DNA from: Clavaria fumosa
Taxonomy: Eukaryota > Basidiomycota > Agaricomycetes > Agaricales > Clavariaceae
Assembly (NCBI GenBank): GCA_951802425.1
Contig: OX637798.1
Coordinates: 3,100,001 to 3,164,000 of the forward strand
DNA length: 64,000 nucleotides
Reading direction: 5' to 3'
The translations under genes and the position numbers were made by a program. How positions within the stretch are numbered: position 1 is the first letter of the stretch; every line of letters starts with the position of its first letter. Below, piece after piece: positions 1-10,352 of this stretch. The notes under the pieces are model-generated. The model did not search any database. It was not told the DNA's origin and saw only the letters and a list, made by a program, of their open reading frames with translations.

Positions 1-535
1 ACAGCTTGCAAAATATGACTTTTTATACACCAAAAAATCGGCAAAAATCAGGAGATTCCAAATCTGGACACCCCACATTTGTATCTGCCTTGGTTCAGTG
101 TCAATTTGCAAAATACACAGAAAATATTCATTTTTACACAATTCTGCAGTACTCTGGCTTGAAAATGGATAGTAGAGGATATCCACACCCTTCCCATATG
201 TCCACAGGTAGTGTGTGTATCCTCTACTATCCATTTTCAAGCCAGAGTACTGCAGAATTGTGTAAAAATGAATATTTTCTGTGTATTTTGCAAATTGACA
301 CTGAACCAAGGCAGATACAAATGTGGGGTGTCCAGATTTGGAATCTCCTGATTTTTGCCGATTTTTTGGTGTATAAAAAGTCATATTTTGCAAGCTGTGC
401 AAAAAAATTCACACGGTCATAGCAGCTTACCAAAAGCAGCTATGCCTGATTGGTAACCTGTTCCTGAGGGACCAGCCACAGGGCTGCTCAATTTCAAGTT
501 TTTATTTTTAGCATTCTTTATTTGCCTTTGTTTGT
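1..535. repeat. Palindromic foldback element P1, copy 1 (cut by window edge)
   Basis: Bases 1-198 are the near-exact reverse complement of 201-398, with the axis at about 199-200, so the strand can fold into one long hairpin. The part from about 399 to 535 continues the right arm; its partner lies left of the window. A second, longer copy sits at 50517-52570 and shares the stretch starting with the ctgatttttgccgattt motif. There is no coding potential: the apparent reading frames are the palindrome read both ways. The mechanism of mobility is unknown. Confidence 0.8.
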
Positions 536-776
536 CTGAGAAGTTTGGTATTCCAAACAAGTCTGATAGGAATCCTATGAAAGGAAATTCCTAGGAAATT
601 CTGATGGTCTCACTAAATTCCTATCAGAATAAACTAGGAAAAAGAACATAGGAATGCTGATTTCACGCCAGTTTGGCTGGGATAATGTTCCTATCAGATT
701 CCTAGGATTCCTATCAATTCCTAGGACTCCTATAGGACTCCTATCGGAATAGGTGGGGGAGTGTAAAGACCTCAGA
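536..776. mobile_element. Right end of an inverted-repeat element with TCCTAT subterminal repeats
   Basis: This AT-rich non-coding stretch contains many copies of TTCCTAT / ATAGGA in both orientations and ends in ggtgggggagtgtaaagacc at about 755-774. That end closely matches the terminus of the 1979-bp element at 53632-55610, so both probably belong to one family. No matching left terminus is visible, so this may be a truncated copy. Confidence 0.5.
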
Positions 777-1096
777 ATTATGCTAATTTATGTGCAAGCT
801 TATGCTGATTTGTGCAGAATTATGCTGATGTATGTGCAAGCCTATGCAAATTTGTGCAGAATTATGCTATTATATGTGCAAGCCTATGCAAATTTGTGCA
901 GAATTATGCTATTATATGTGCAAGCCTATGCAAATTTGTGCAGAATTATGCTATTATATGTGCAAGCCTATGCAAATTTGTGCAGAATTATGCTATTATA
1001 TGTGCAAGCCTATGCAAATTTGTGCAGAATTATGCTAATGTATGTGCAAGCTTATGTCAATTTGTGCAGAATTATGCTATTAGATGTGCAGGCTTA
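777..1096 (+). repeat. 42-bp minisatellite (TATGTGCAAGCCTATGC type)
   Basis: About seven head-to-tail units of about 42 bp are present, each containing tgcaagcctatgcaaatttg followed by tgcagaattatgct. All frames are open across it only because 42 is divisible by 3, so the open frames are not evidence of a gene. A diverged array of the same family lies in inverse orientation at 12530-12765. Confidence 0.9.
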
Positions 1097-1347
1097 CATC
1101 AGGAAAAACCTCCCAAGCTAATTAAACTTATTGGGAGAGTCCCCATCTTATTAGTGCTAATTATCACTTATTAGGTCTAATAGTCAATAATTGTTACTAA
1201 TCTATTAATAATTAGAACTTATTAGACCTAATAATTAATAGATTAGTAACAATTATTGACTATTAGACCTAATAAGTGATAATTAGCACTAATAAGATGG
1301 GGACTCTCCCAATAAGTTTAATTAGCTTGGGAGGTTTTTCCTGATGT
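1097..1347. repeat. 251-bp perfect-type palindrome inside the minisatellite
   Basis: The arms run from catcaggaaaaacctcccaa at 1097 and pair with the complement ending at 1347; the axis is near 1222 and the loop is about 25 bp. Minisatellite units flank both sides (left up to 1096, right 1348-1392), so the palindrome appears to have inserted into the array. It is AT-rich and non-coding. Confidence 0.85.
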
Positions 1348-1546
1348 ATGCCAATTTGTGCAAGCTTATGCTAATATATGTGCAGACCTACAGATGACTC
1401 TGGTGTACTTGACAGGATTGGGTATGGCCTAATGAACTTAGGCATGAGTGGTGAAACCCTCCTTGAAATTTGATACATATACTATGTTTCAGAGTGCTCC
1501 TACATGTATACTTCTATCCTTGCAGTATAAGATCCCACATGTATTT
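1348..1546. other. Minisatellite remnant and unassigned sequence
   Basis: Bases 1348-1392 hold one and a half more minisatellite units. The rest, up to the Gypsy-A boundary, shows no gene or recognised repeat. Confidence 0.5.
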
Positions 1547-2099
1547 TGTCAGTCCAGGTCCCTAACAAAAGCAGAAGGGGGAAGGTAACTCGATTTCAAT
1601 GTGGGGAACTACACTCATTACATGAGCACTATATATACTAGGGGAAGGGGCTGTGTAGGGGACAAGTCATAAAATGGGGAACGAGGCTATGCGCACTGAG
1701 TCGCGCGGGATAGGGGAGGCAGTATAGGGAAAAGGGGATGCCAATTAGGGAAGGTAGCGGCGAGGTACGGATAAGGGGAGAATGACAAGAGAAATGCTTA
1801 GCATGGGCTTGGCTGACCATGGAGGGGCCTGGATTAGTCCCGATTAGAGTAGATTGTTTGATGGGAGCTGTCAGAGTGATCATTGCTGATCTGCCTCCAT
1901 CACGAATTGCAAAGCGTGGGAAGTCGCAAGGAACGTGGGTGTGGGGCACGTGATGGGCACTTATCGCTGGCCTGTAGGCGTGTGAATCCGTACATCTTCC
2001 TGGTCGGAATCTGTACGTGTTCCTCACCACGGAATCCGTTCGGATTCCTCGTCGTGGAATGGAGTTCAGTGAGGGTGGCTTACGTGATGGATCCTGACA
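1547..2099 (-). repeat. Gypsy-A 3' LTR
   Basis: This is a 553-bp repeat with TG...CA ends (TGTCAG on the plus strand at 1547, CTGACA ending at 2099), nearly identical to 7568-8122. It differs mainly in the number of short cggattcctcg-type units near 1990-2060 and in a few transitions. Confidence 0.93.
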
Positions 2100-2110
2100 T
2101 GGCCCCCTCC

Positions 2111-5100
2111 TCAAGGCTGGGCGTCTCGACCAGCCAGACATGCCTTGTCTGGGTGTTTGAGGAAGAAGTCGCGGAGGAGAATCACGGTGTTGGTAAGGTT
2201 TTGGCGGGGTTCCCAGGTGTTTTCTTCGACAGGGTAGCCTAACCACTTTACCAGGTATTTCACTCCCCTTCCTACTTTCTTTACATCCAGGATTTCTTCA
2301 ACGTCGTATTCCAAATGATCATCATCGATGGTTGGAGGAGGTGGGGGGGGTCAGGCCTGGGAGGCGAAAGAAGGGGGGACAAACGGGGTTAGGAGAAGCT
2401 CGTTGAATACATCGTGAATGCGCCAGGCAGGAGGTAGCTTGAGGCGATATCCTGCTGGTCCTACTTTCTCAATGATGGTAAAAGGCCCAGCCCATTTATT
2501 GTCAAGTTTCTTATTTGGGCAGTCCATTTTCAAGTTTCGTGTGTCGAGCCACACCAGATCTCCCTTCCCATACTCGCAACTGGGTCGTTTTCCGCTGTCA
2601 TAGCTTTTCTTCATTGCCAGCACAGCTTTCTCCATAGCCTCTTTGGCAGCACGTCACGACTCCTCCAACTTCGCCATCCATTCGTCAGCGGCGGGGTTCA
2701 CCTCCGTCCGGGGATGGACACCTCCATTCCAAGGGTGTCAACCGTAGTCCAAGAAGAAGGGCGTGTAGCCAGTCGCAGAATGTTCTCGGTTGTTTAGCGC
2801 AAATTCCGCCGTGCTCAGCCACTCTGCCCAGTCATCTTGAAGATGGTCGACATACTCCCGTAGGTAGGTTTCGATCTCTTGGTTTACCCGTTCTGTTTGT
2901 CTGTCAGTTTGGGGGTGGAAAGCGGTGCTCGGGTTGGCCTTTATTCCAATCATCTGGTAGAATTCCTTCATAAATCGTGAGACAAATTGTAGGCCACGGT
3001 CGCTGACAACCTTCTGGGGGATTCCATGGTTTCGGAATACTTGGTCTCATAGTATCCGGGCTGCTCCTAGACTCATCAGGTCAAACCCAATTGCTTCGAT
3101 AAGGGTGCATTTGGTGAATTTGTCGACGATCACGAGGATAGCGTCAAACCCGCGGGATTGTGGTAGCGGCCCTACTATGTCCCAACTGATCGCCCACCAG
3201 GGACCATTCGGGACTGGATGCGGGTATAAGGGCGCGGCGTGTTTGGTCCGATCGGGCTTGGTTCTCTGGCAACCCTCGCATCCGGCTATGTACTTCTCCA
3301 CGTCCTTCACCATCTCGGGCCACCAGTAAGCTTTGAGCACCACGGCTTTCATTTTCTTAGCCCCGGGATGTCCTGCGATGGGAAGGTCATGTTCATAGTT
3401 CAAGACCACCTCGCGCACTATCGGAGGTATCCACATGGTGTTGTGTCTCCACCATAATCCAAAGCGGTCCCGCGTCCAGCTATTGTCGAGCTCTTCGGGT
3501 TTAGTAACGTATTCCGTGCTCTTTTTCTGGAGGAGTGTCTCCATTTCAGAGGTGAAGCTGGTCTGGACATCTACTTCAGAGGGGAATATCTGGACGGGGG
3601 TGTCTTCCTCAGCCGCGTTTCCGTAGTCTGGTCTCCACGATAGGGTGTCGGCCTTGGTATTGCTTTTACCAGTCCGATACTTGATTTCGAAGTCGAACTC
3701 CTGGAGTTCTCCATACCATTGTATTTGCCGAGGCTTCAGTTTCTGGGGCTTTCTGAAGTATTGGAGGTTGGCGTGGTCAGTCCAGATTTCGAAGGTTTCA
3801 TCCACTCCTACGAGGTACGCTCTCCACTCTCTCAATGCCCTGATGACCGCAAGTAGCTCCTTGTCATAGACATCGTAGTTTCTCTCGGCTGCCGTAAGGG
3901 CCTCAGATATGTAGTCGACTGGTCTCCAAGTCCCATCGGGTTGCTGCTGAGAGGACTCCACCCGTGGCAAGATTGCTCGCATCCGTTTCTACCTTCCACT
4001 TGCCCATATCCTGGGGTAGAGCGAGGACCGGAGCGGAGACGAGTGCTTTTTTCACGTCCAGGAAAGCTGTGACCTGTTCGCTCTGCCAGCACCAAGGAAC
4101 ATTACCGGTGAGCTTAAACAGGGGTTTGGCCCGCGAGGACAGATTAGGGATGAATCTCCGCAGGTGGTTCACCATTCCTAGGAAGCATTGGAGTTCCTTG
4201 ACGTTTTGGGGTTCTGGCCAGTTTCGGATAGCATCTGCCTTGGCTGGGTCGTGTTCGAGCCAGTTATGCGAGAGCCTGAGTCCAAGATAGAATACCTCAG
4301 CCTTCTCGAACTCGCATTTGCTCAGCCGGAGGCACAGTCCATTATCGCAGAACCTCTGCAGGACTCGGTCCATCCAGTATTGGTGGGTCGTGAGGTCGTC
4401 GGCAAAAATGATGACATCATCAATGTACGCCAGTACGTGTCCGCCAGCAATCTCTTCCCTTAAGATATGGTTCATGAATCTTTGAAAAGTCGCAGGGGCA
4501 TTCTGGAGTCCAAACCACATCACCGTAGGTTCGAACAAACCTTGTGAAGTCAAGAACGCGCATCTCTCCTGGTGGCCCTCCCACAATCTCATAGATGGAA
4601 ATCCCCCTTTCGCATCGATCTTGGAGAAGATCTTGGCTCCACGCAGCTTGTCTACACAGTCACGGATGCGTGGCAGTGGGAACTTATCTTTGATCAGAAA
4701 TGAGTTGAGGCGCAAATAGTCGATGATCGGTCGGAGTTTGTCCTTTTCTTGCTTGAAAAAGAATGGACTGGCGTAGGGTGACTTGGAAGGTCTTATCCTC
4801 CCCGATGCGAGTTGCTTGTCGATCCACCTGTTCATCTCAATCGTCTCTTCTCTTGTCAGCAAGTATAGTTTGGAGGACAAGTGGCCTGGGTCTTCGTGGA
4901 ACTCGATCTTGATGTCAAAGTCAGGTTGCGGTTTGGGCAACTCATCCCACTTTGCCTCACTAAAGACCGTTGGGTATAGCGATGGCCAGTCGGGCATGTC
5001 TCCAGAGTCCGAAAAGCGAATGTCCATAGTCGTTTGTAGCACATTGTCCCATATACTGCCTTTAGGATAGGCCCAAGGACTCACGAGGTGTGGGTCAAAG

Positions 5101-5657
5101 TGACAACTCGCAGGGCAGCGCTTGAAGGAGACCTTGCCTAGCAGCCAATCGATCTCGGGGTTGTGTTTGGACAACCAGTCGTGCCCCAAGATGATCTTAT
5201 GCGACTTGGCCATTCCGAGTAGGAAGTGTATCCACTCTTGGTGGTCTCCTATCGTCAACAGGAGGTCAATACCGTAGCGGATGGGTCCACTCTTGTTTGC
5301 TGATCCATCCACATTGTACACTTTGATCAGGTTCTGCAGCAGGACAGGTTCCAGTCCCAGTTCCTTGCACCAAACCAGGTCCATGAAGCAATTGGTACAC
5401 CCTGAATCGATCAGGACCTTGACACCTCCCCATTCAGCCATGGTTAGAGTCTCAAAGTGCGCTGGCAGGGTCAACTCTCTCTTCCATCTCTTTGGTTTGT
5501 CCTCCATGGCTTTTACTGTTCTGTTGTCCTCAAGTTCGTTCATGCTCCAAGCGTGTCTCCGTTGCAAGATTGTGTATTTGGGTATACTTGCTACGGATAC
5601 AGGGGCGGGGGCAGGAACGTTGCTTGTATTATTACAGAGACGCGAGCTCGGACTCAC
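2111..5657 (-). pseudogene. pol: Gypsy-A pol (protease, RT, RNase H, integrase, chromodomain), broken
   Basis: On the minus strand the frame starts near 5657 with an aspartic protease (LIDSGCTNCFMD, about 5400), then a reverse transcriptase with the YIDD catalytic box (about 4420). It continues with RNase H (IWTDHANLQYF, about 3760), an integrase with a C-x2-C zinc finger (CEGCQRTKPDR, about 3270) and a chromodomain ending at 2111 (YLVKWLGYPVEENTWEP). A one-base deletion near 3950, in the GGVLS/QQQPDG junction, shifts the frame between RT and RNase H. In-frame stops are at 3047-3049, 2738-2740, 2654-2656 and 2351-2353; the first three are TGA where the Gypsy-B copy has arginine. The chromodomain would direct insertion to marked chromatin in an intact relative. 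Confidence 0.9.
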
Positions 5658-6874
5658 TGCATCTCTTCTCCAAAACCCTGCTCCTGGGTAGGAGCCGTTG
5701 GAAGCTGTTGTTGTTGTTGTTGCTGGGCCTGCGGGGCGCCAGCCATCTGTCTTTCTCTCTCATAGATCGCGAGCCTGTCGCAAAGCAGTGCAAGTTCGTT
5801 CTCGTATTCTTCCACTTCTACTGGGCCAGGGACCATCGCACGAACCTGTGGCCTCGGGACGTAGGGTCGCAAGTCCGGGAGGTGGCAGTTTCGGGCGATG
5901 TGACCTACCTGGCCACAGTGGAAGCATCGACGTTCAGCCGCAGGAGCCCACGTCTAGTCCACGATCATTCTGTCACTGGCACCAGCGGGACGGGGCATGA
6001 TCTGAGGAGCAGGGGCGCGTTGCTGCTGCTGCGGAACGGAGGGGAAGCGAGGCGCAGGTCGCGGCAGGTTTGGGTTTGGGTAGCACGGAGGTGTAGAGAG
6101 TGGTTGAGACTGCTGGAACTGGGTAGGGGCGGGGCGGCTGGCGTTTTGCTCGCGTATGATGGCATCAAGCCTCCTCTGTTGGGTGTCCAATGTTTCGACT
6201 AGTTGCTTCCACTGGGCGTAGGTGACTGGCATGGGGTTGACGTTGTAGACCCACGTTGTCAGCCTCCAGTTGAGGTTCGTTTCCAGCCGGTGGATTAGTA
6301 CGTCCGAGTCGTCGACTGGGTCCAACTCTGCCTTGCGCATCAGCGTTTCGAATAGGGTGAAGAACTCCGTGGCTTCCAGCGCTCCCTGCTTCAACTTCGC
6401 TATGTCGTTCAGGGCGGTCGCGGTGACATTTGGGTCGTCGAAGGCCCTCCGCAAGTCTATGACAAAGTCCTCCCACGTCCCTGCTACTCCGGCATTTAAT
6501 AATTCATCCACTCGCATGTTCGCCCACTCTGCGGCGAACCCTTCTCCAGTGATCTTGCTCAACGCAAATAGAATCTTGTTGAGATTGGTGGTGTAGAGTC
6601 CCTGGTTTCCCAGGAACTGTAGTCTGAGGGACCATAAGAAGGTCTGGAAATTCTTCTTGTTGCTGTCAAAGGGAGCGACAGCTAGGTCCAGCCTCGGCAT
6701 TGGGGCTGTGGGGACGGCGTCTGCCATTTCGGGTGCGGGCGAGGGTGGCGGTGAGGGTTCTGGCGGCGATGGATTTGTGGGTTGCGGTTGCGGTTCCAGC
6801 TCTGGAGTCGCAGGTGACTGTGGTGGTGGTGGTGGTGACGGTGCTTGCCGGGCTAGGCGCTCGTCTAAACTCAT
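5654..6874 (-). pseudogene. gag: Gypsy-A gag with zinc knuckle
   Basis: The frame begins at 6874 with a proline-rich stretch, followed by a gag core (FALSKITGEGFAAEWANM) that matches the Gypsy-B gag closely. A stop at 5954-5956 interrupts it just before a CCHC zinc knuckle (CFHCGQVGHIARNC, about 5890-5935). After the knuckle there is a glutamine run near 5700 and a stop at 5654. The product would form the virus-like particle and bind RNA; this copy cannot make a full protein. Confidence 0.85.
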
Positions 6875-6953
6875 GAAGTCTACGGGGGGCTCGGTATGAA
6901 CTGGTGGTGCTGGGGGGGACAGGGTTGACGGGACGACAGATGAAGGCGAGGGG

Positions 6954-7298
6954 TCAGTACTCGTGGACGATGAGTTGTTCGATTCCGATGAGGCTAAGCT
7001 CTGTCTGGATCGCCACGGAAATGTGCATGGGTTTGTTCGTCGACTCGTCGTTGTCGCTGTTTATGTAGTCCTCGAGGTCATCGAGGTTAATGTCGATGGT
7101 GCTGTGTGCGGGCGATCTCATGCCTGAGGTCGCAGAATCCGGTAGGGTGGCTCTCAGTGCCTCTCTCAGTCTCTCTTCTCGTCGGCTTTGTTCCTGCACG
7201 TACAACCTTGCGAAATAAGGAGCAAGTCGTCTCTCCTCCTCAATAATCCACAGTTCGAAAGGGCGCAGCTCTCGCGGTCTCAGTACCGCAGTTTCCAT
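6954..7298 (-). CDS. Gypsy-A pre-gag open frame, function unknown
   Basis: A 114-residue frame lies between the primer site and gag. It is rich in arginine and glutamate (EEERRLAPYFARLYVQEQSR) and has an acidic middle and a C-terminal AIQTELSLIGIEQL stretch. A frame with similar features (a VQT-DL motif near its C-terminus) occupies the same place in Gypsy-C (39822-40403), and a decayed one in Gypsy-D. Gypsy-B has none. No domain is recognised. Confidence 0.45.
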   Translation of the reverse strand: METAVLRPRELRPFELWIIEEERRLAPYFARLYVQEQSRREERLREALRATLPDSATSGMRSPAHSTIDINLDDLEDYINSDNDESTNKPMHISVAIQTELSLIGIEQLIVHEY

Positions 7299-7555
7299 CT
7301 CAGATACGTCGGATTCCGTCGGGGTGTCCAGGTAGAATTCTGTTCTTACGCGGGTGTCAAAGTATCAGGCCCAATATTTGTCCTCACCAAAATCTAGGAC
7401 CGTGGTGAGCCACTCGTCCGTTATGTCTTCGTTACGCATCGGATACGCCAGGATAGTTCTCTTGTCGTTCTGTTGCACATGACGGGCAGGGGGTAGGGAG
7501 AAAAGAGAAAGCTAGGCCGACTGGGGGTTGACAGGGTTGGGGTAGCAAGGGGTGG

Positions 7556-7565
7556 ACGTTGAAAT
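7556..7565 (-). promoter_or_regulatory. Gypsy-A self-priming primer-binding site
   Basis: Plus-strand acgttgaaat at 7556-7565 lies 2 bp from the LTR edge and is the reverse complement of atttcaacgt at 7614-7623 inside the same LTR. This matches the Tf1/sushi pattern, where the transcript's own 5' end folds back as primer instead of a tRNA. Confidence 0.65.
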
Positions 7566-7567
7566 TG

Positions 7568-8122
7568 TGTCAGTCCAGGTCCCTAACAAAAGCGGAAGGG
7601 GGAAGGTAACTCGATTTCAACGTGGGGAACTACACTCATTACATGAGCACTATATATACTAGGGGAAGGGGCTGTGTAGGGGACAAGTCATAAAATGGGG
7701 AACGAGGCTATGTGCACTGAGTCGCGCGGGATAGGGGAGGCAGTATAGGGAAAAGGGGATGCCAATTAGGGAAGGTAGCGGCGAGGTATGGATAAGGGGA
7801 GAATGACAAGAGAAATGCTTAGCATGGGCTTGGCTGACCATGGAGGGGCCTGGATTAGTCCCGATTAGAGTAGATTGTTTGATGGGAGCCGTCAGAGTGA
7901 TCATTGCTGATCTGCCTCCATCACGAATTGCAAAGCATGGGAAGTCGCAAGGAACGTGGGTGTGGGGCACATGATGGGCGCTTATCGCTGGCCTGTAGGT
8001 GTGTGAATCCGTACGTGTTCCTCACCACGGAATCCATTCGGATTCCTCGCCGCAGAATCCATTCGGATTCCTCGTCGTGGAATGGAGTTCAGTGAGGGTG
8101 GCTTACGTAATGGATCCTGACA
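7568..8122 (-). repeat. Gypsy-A 5' LTR
   Basis: This 555-bp LTR is the partner of 1547-2099 and starts and ends with the same inverted TGTCAG/CTGACA termini. A tatatata-like TATA region is present near 7650 on the plus strand. Confidence 0.92.
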
Positions 8123-8127
8123 TATTT

Positions 8128-9346
8128 CCCTGGTCCTCAGTTCAAATATTATCATCTCTTGTTCCTAAACATTTCTTAGCTTTCATCCTCATTGTCCTTG
8201 ACATTGCAATTGCACAGGCAATGTGGGCTGATTACACCCAGAAGCACCAATGGGCTGTATGAATCATTTGCATATTGTAATTATACACTGTATTTTACAT
8301 GGCATGACAAGTAGAAATGAATAACCATGGCCTAGGCAAGGGATTAACCAGAACACTGTTTGGCAAGTTGTCCAAGAAGGAAACAGCTATGAGAGGAAGC
8401 TTTGCTGATGGCCAAGTACATGTGTAAGAATTCCCACCCCTTCTTACTCCACGTTGTAATGGGTAATACGGTTCTTGCTGCAACTGCTTGATTACAGTCA
8501 AGTTCTTCAGGGGTTCCTGTAAAGTGTTTAAGATTCACCAAACACCCTTGAGGATGTGGAGTGTGAGTTCAAAATGTGTGAGGAACAGAAATATACAATG
8601 TCCGGAATATTCGGCTATGTGTCCGATAAAATCTGATAAAAGTGGTGCGATAAGACGAAGGGCCGGCAACGACGGAGGCCAGTGGATCAAAAGTTGCGAC
8701 GACAAGTGAACTTAAGGGAGGTCTCTAAGAGACAGAGGGGGTCCAGAAAGCTCCATTTCAGAAAGGTCCGAAGTGTGCTTAAGTACAGTTCTGTAAGTAC
8801 AGCAAATTGGAATGTACGGAAATGTCCAGAAAACATATGGAACAGTGCCATGTCACGTGAAGGGTTATATGGAGGAGTTATATCACAAGGGAATTGAGTA
8901 GCTTGGAGAAATGAAATGTCCGATGAGTAGCACATGTCCGGACTGCTCGTAAACTGAAGGAAAGTGGGGCTGGTACAGCAAAGGGGTACTAGGAACAATG
9001 GGCAAAGTACTGTAAAGGGTTTGAAACGTTCAAATGATTGAATGGTTGAAAGGGATCACAATATGAAATTTACAGCATGTTATATGAAATAAAGGAATGG
9101 GAATGGAATAGTGAGTATGTCGAGCGCTGACCATGCTGGAGTGATGAAATAGAAAGGCGTGGGCGGTGTGTGAGACCTGCGGGCTGTGATCGTCACAGGG
9201 GATTGAAGACCGGGGAGTCCGATATTGGATATATATCGGATGCTATCGGACGTTGTCGGACGGTGTCGGATGGTTATCGGATCGTATCGCGCGTAATTGC
9301 CTTGGATCGTAAAATATCCGGATAGTCGGTATCTGTCATATTTCTG
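8128..9346. other. Non-coding region with TCGGA/TGTCCG-rich repeats
   Basis: No gene is recognised. From about 8490 the sequence is rich in short gtccgga / atcgga motifs, densest at 9210-9300 (tatcggatgctatcggac). This resembles the style of the solo LTR at 44525-45247, so it may be an old LTR, but no boundaries or duplication could be found. Confidence 0.35.
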
Positions 9347-10352
9347 TGTTTAGACCACATATAATCCTTACAACGTGACTCCCCCAACCACACTGCCTCT
9401 CATGCCATCACCATCACCCCTGCCCCTACCCACATGCTCCCTCCTCCTTTTCCTTGTCACCACCCCATGTGGTGCTGCCTCGCCGGTCCCTTGTGTATCC
9501 CTCATGTATGACTCATGCACTGCCCCCTTTCCAATTATGACTCATACCTCACATTACACGCTATATAAACATGGACTCTTGTAGTGTAGTCTCCTTAGGT
9601 TGTGACTCCTCTTCCAATACAACCTTGTGCTTCTATTTGGCCAAGCCATGAACCAGGTTCCCTCAAATGCACAGAAGTTGCATCACTCTTTGTGACAAGT
9701 AACAACCTCTCCCACTGCCTACCTCTTTGGACCTAGGCACTCTCCACCCTGCCCAAGTCGAAGCAAGACTCGTGTATCCCGAGAAGACAGACTGGCGCAC
9801 TTTTGGACAGCATATGAACGATCCATCAGGAGAAAGGCTCTCCTGGGACTAGATATCAAGACTGACTTTGAACAACTGACACTGCCGAATATGCCTGGAG
9901 GAAGCTATGGTGACTTCCACTACCTGAGACATTCAGAAGTAACTGCATTATTGTTCCAATGCCATTTTGCCAGCAAGAGGATCTTTACATGAGAAGATCC
10001 ATTCCAAAACAACCCTTTGTCCCACAAACATTCCATCGAGTAGTGTACTTTCTGACGCAACCTGCTGGAACAGCTAGATGTTTTAGCTGAGAAACAAAGA
10101 AACAAAGACGAACTTACCAAGTTCCTATGAGGGGATGAAGATCTTGAAAGCTTTTCTAGTAAAAGCGACTACCAAAGCACTCTTGAAGAACTTACCCATT
10201 ACTCTGTTGGGGTTCAGACAGACCCAGTACCAGAAGTGCCACACTGCTCTGCGCATGCCCAAACCAACCTCACCTTTCTCAGCCTAGAAGATAGGCTACA
10301 TATCGACATTTTCGCAGAACCCCCTCAAATCTACCTACAACCCGACTAAGAC

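Larger units (their letters stand above)
1547..8122 (-). mobile_element. Gypsy-A: Ty3/Gypsy chromovirus, complete but decayed
   Basis: The element is bounded by two LTRs and an exact 5-bp target-site duplication, TATTT at 1542-1546 and 8123-8127. Read on the minus strand the order is 5' LTR, primer site, pre-gag frame, gag, protease, reverse transcriptase, RNase H, integrase, chromodomain, purine tract (cctccccc on the plus strand just right of 2100) and 3' LTR. At 6.6 kb its size is normal for the group. Several stops and a one-base deletion make it non-autonomous. Confidence 0.93.

Noticed and set aside
777..1096. CRISPR array
   Set aside because: The units are contiguous tandem copies without unique spacers, and the genome is eukaryotic.
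753..1174. Open frames of about 120 residues made of repeated VQAYANLCRIML-type units
   Set aside because: They exist only because the 42-bp minisatellite has no stops in several phases at once; no start context, splice sites or other coding signs.
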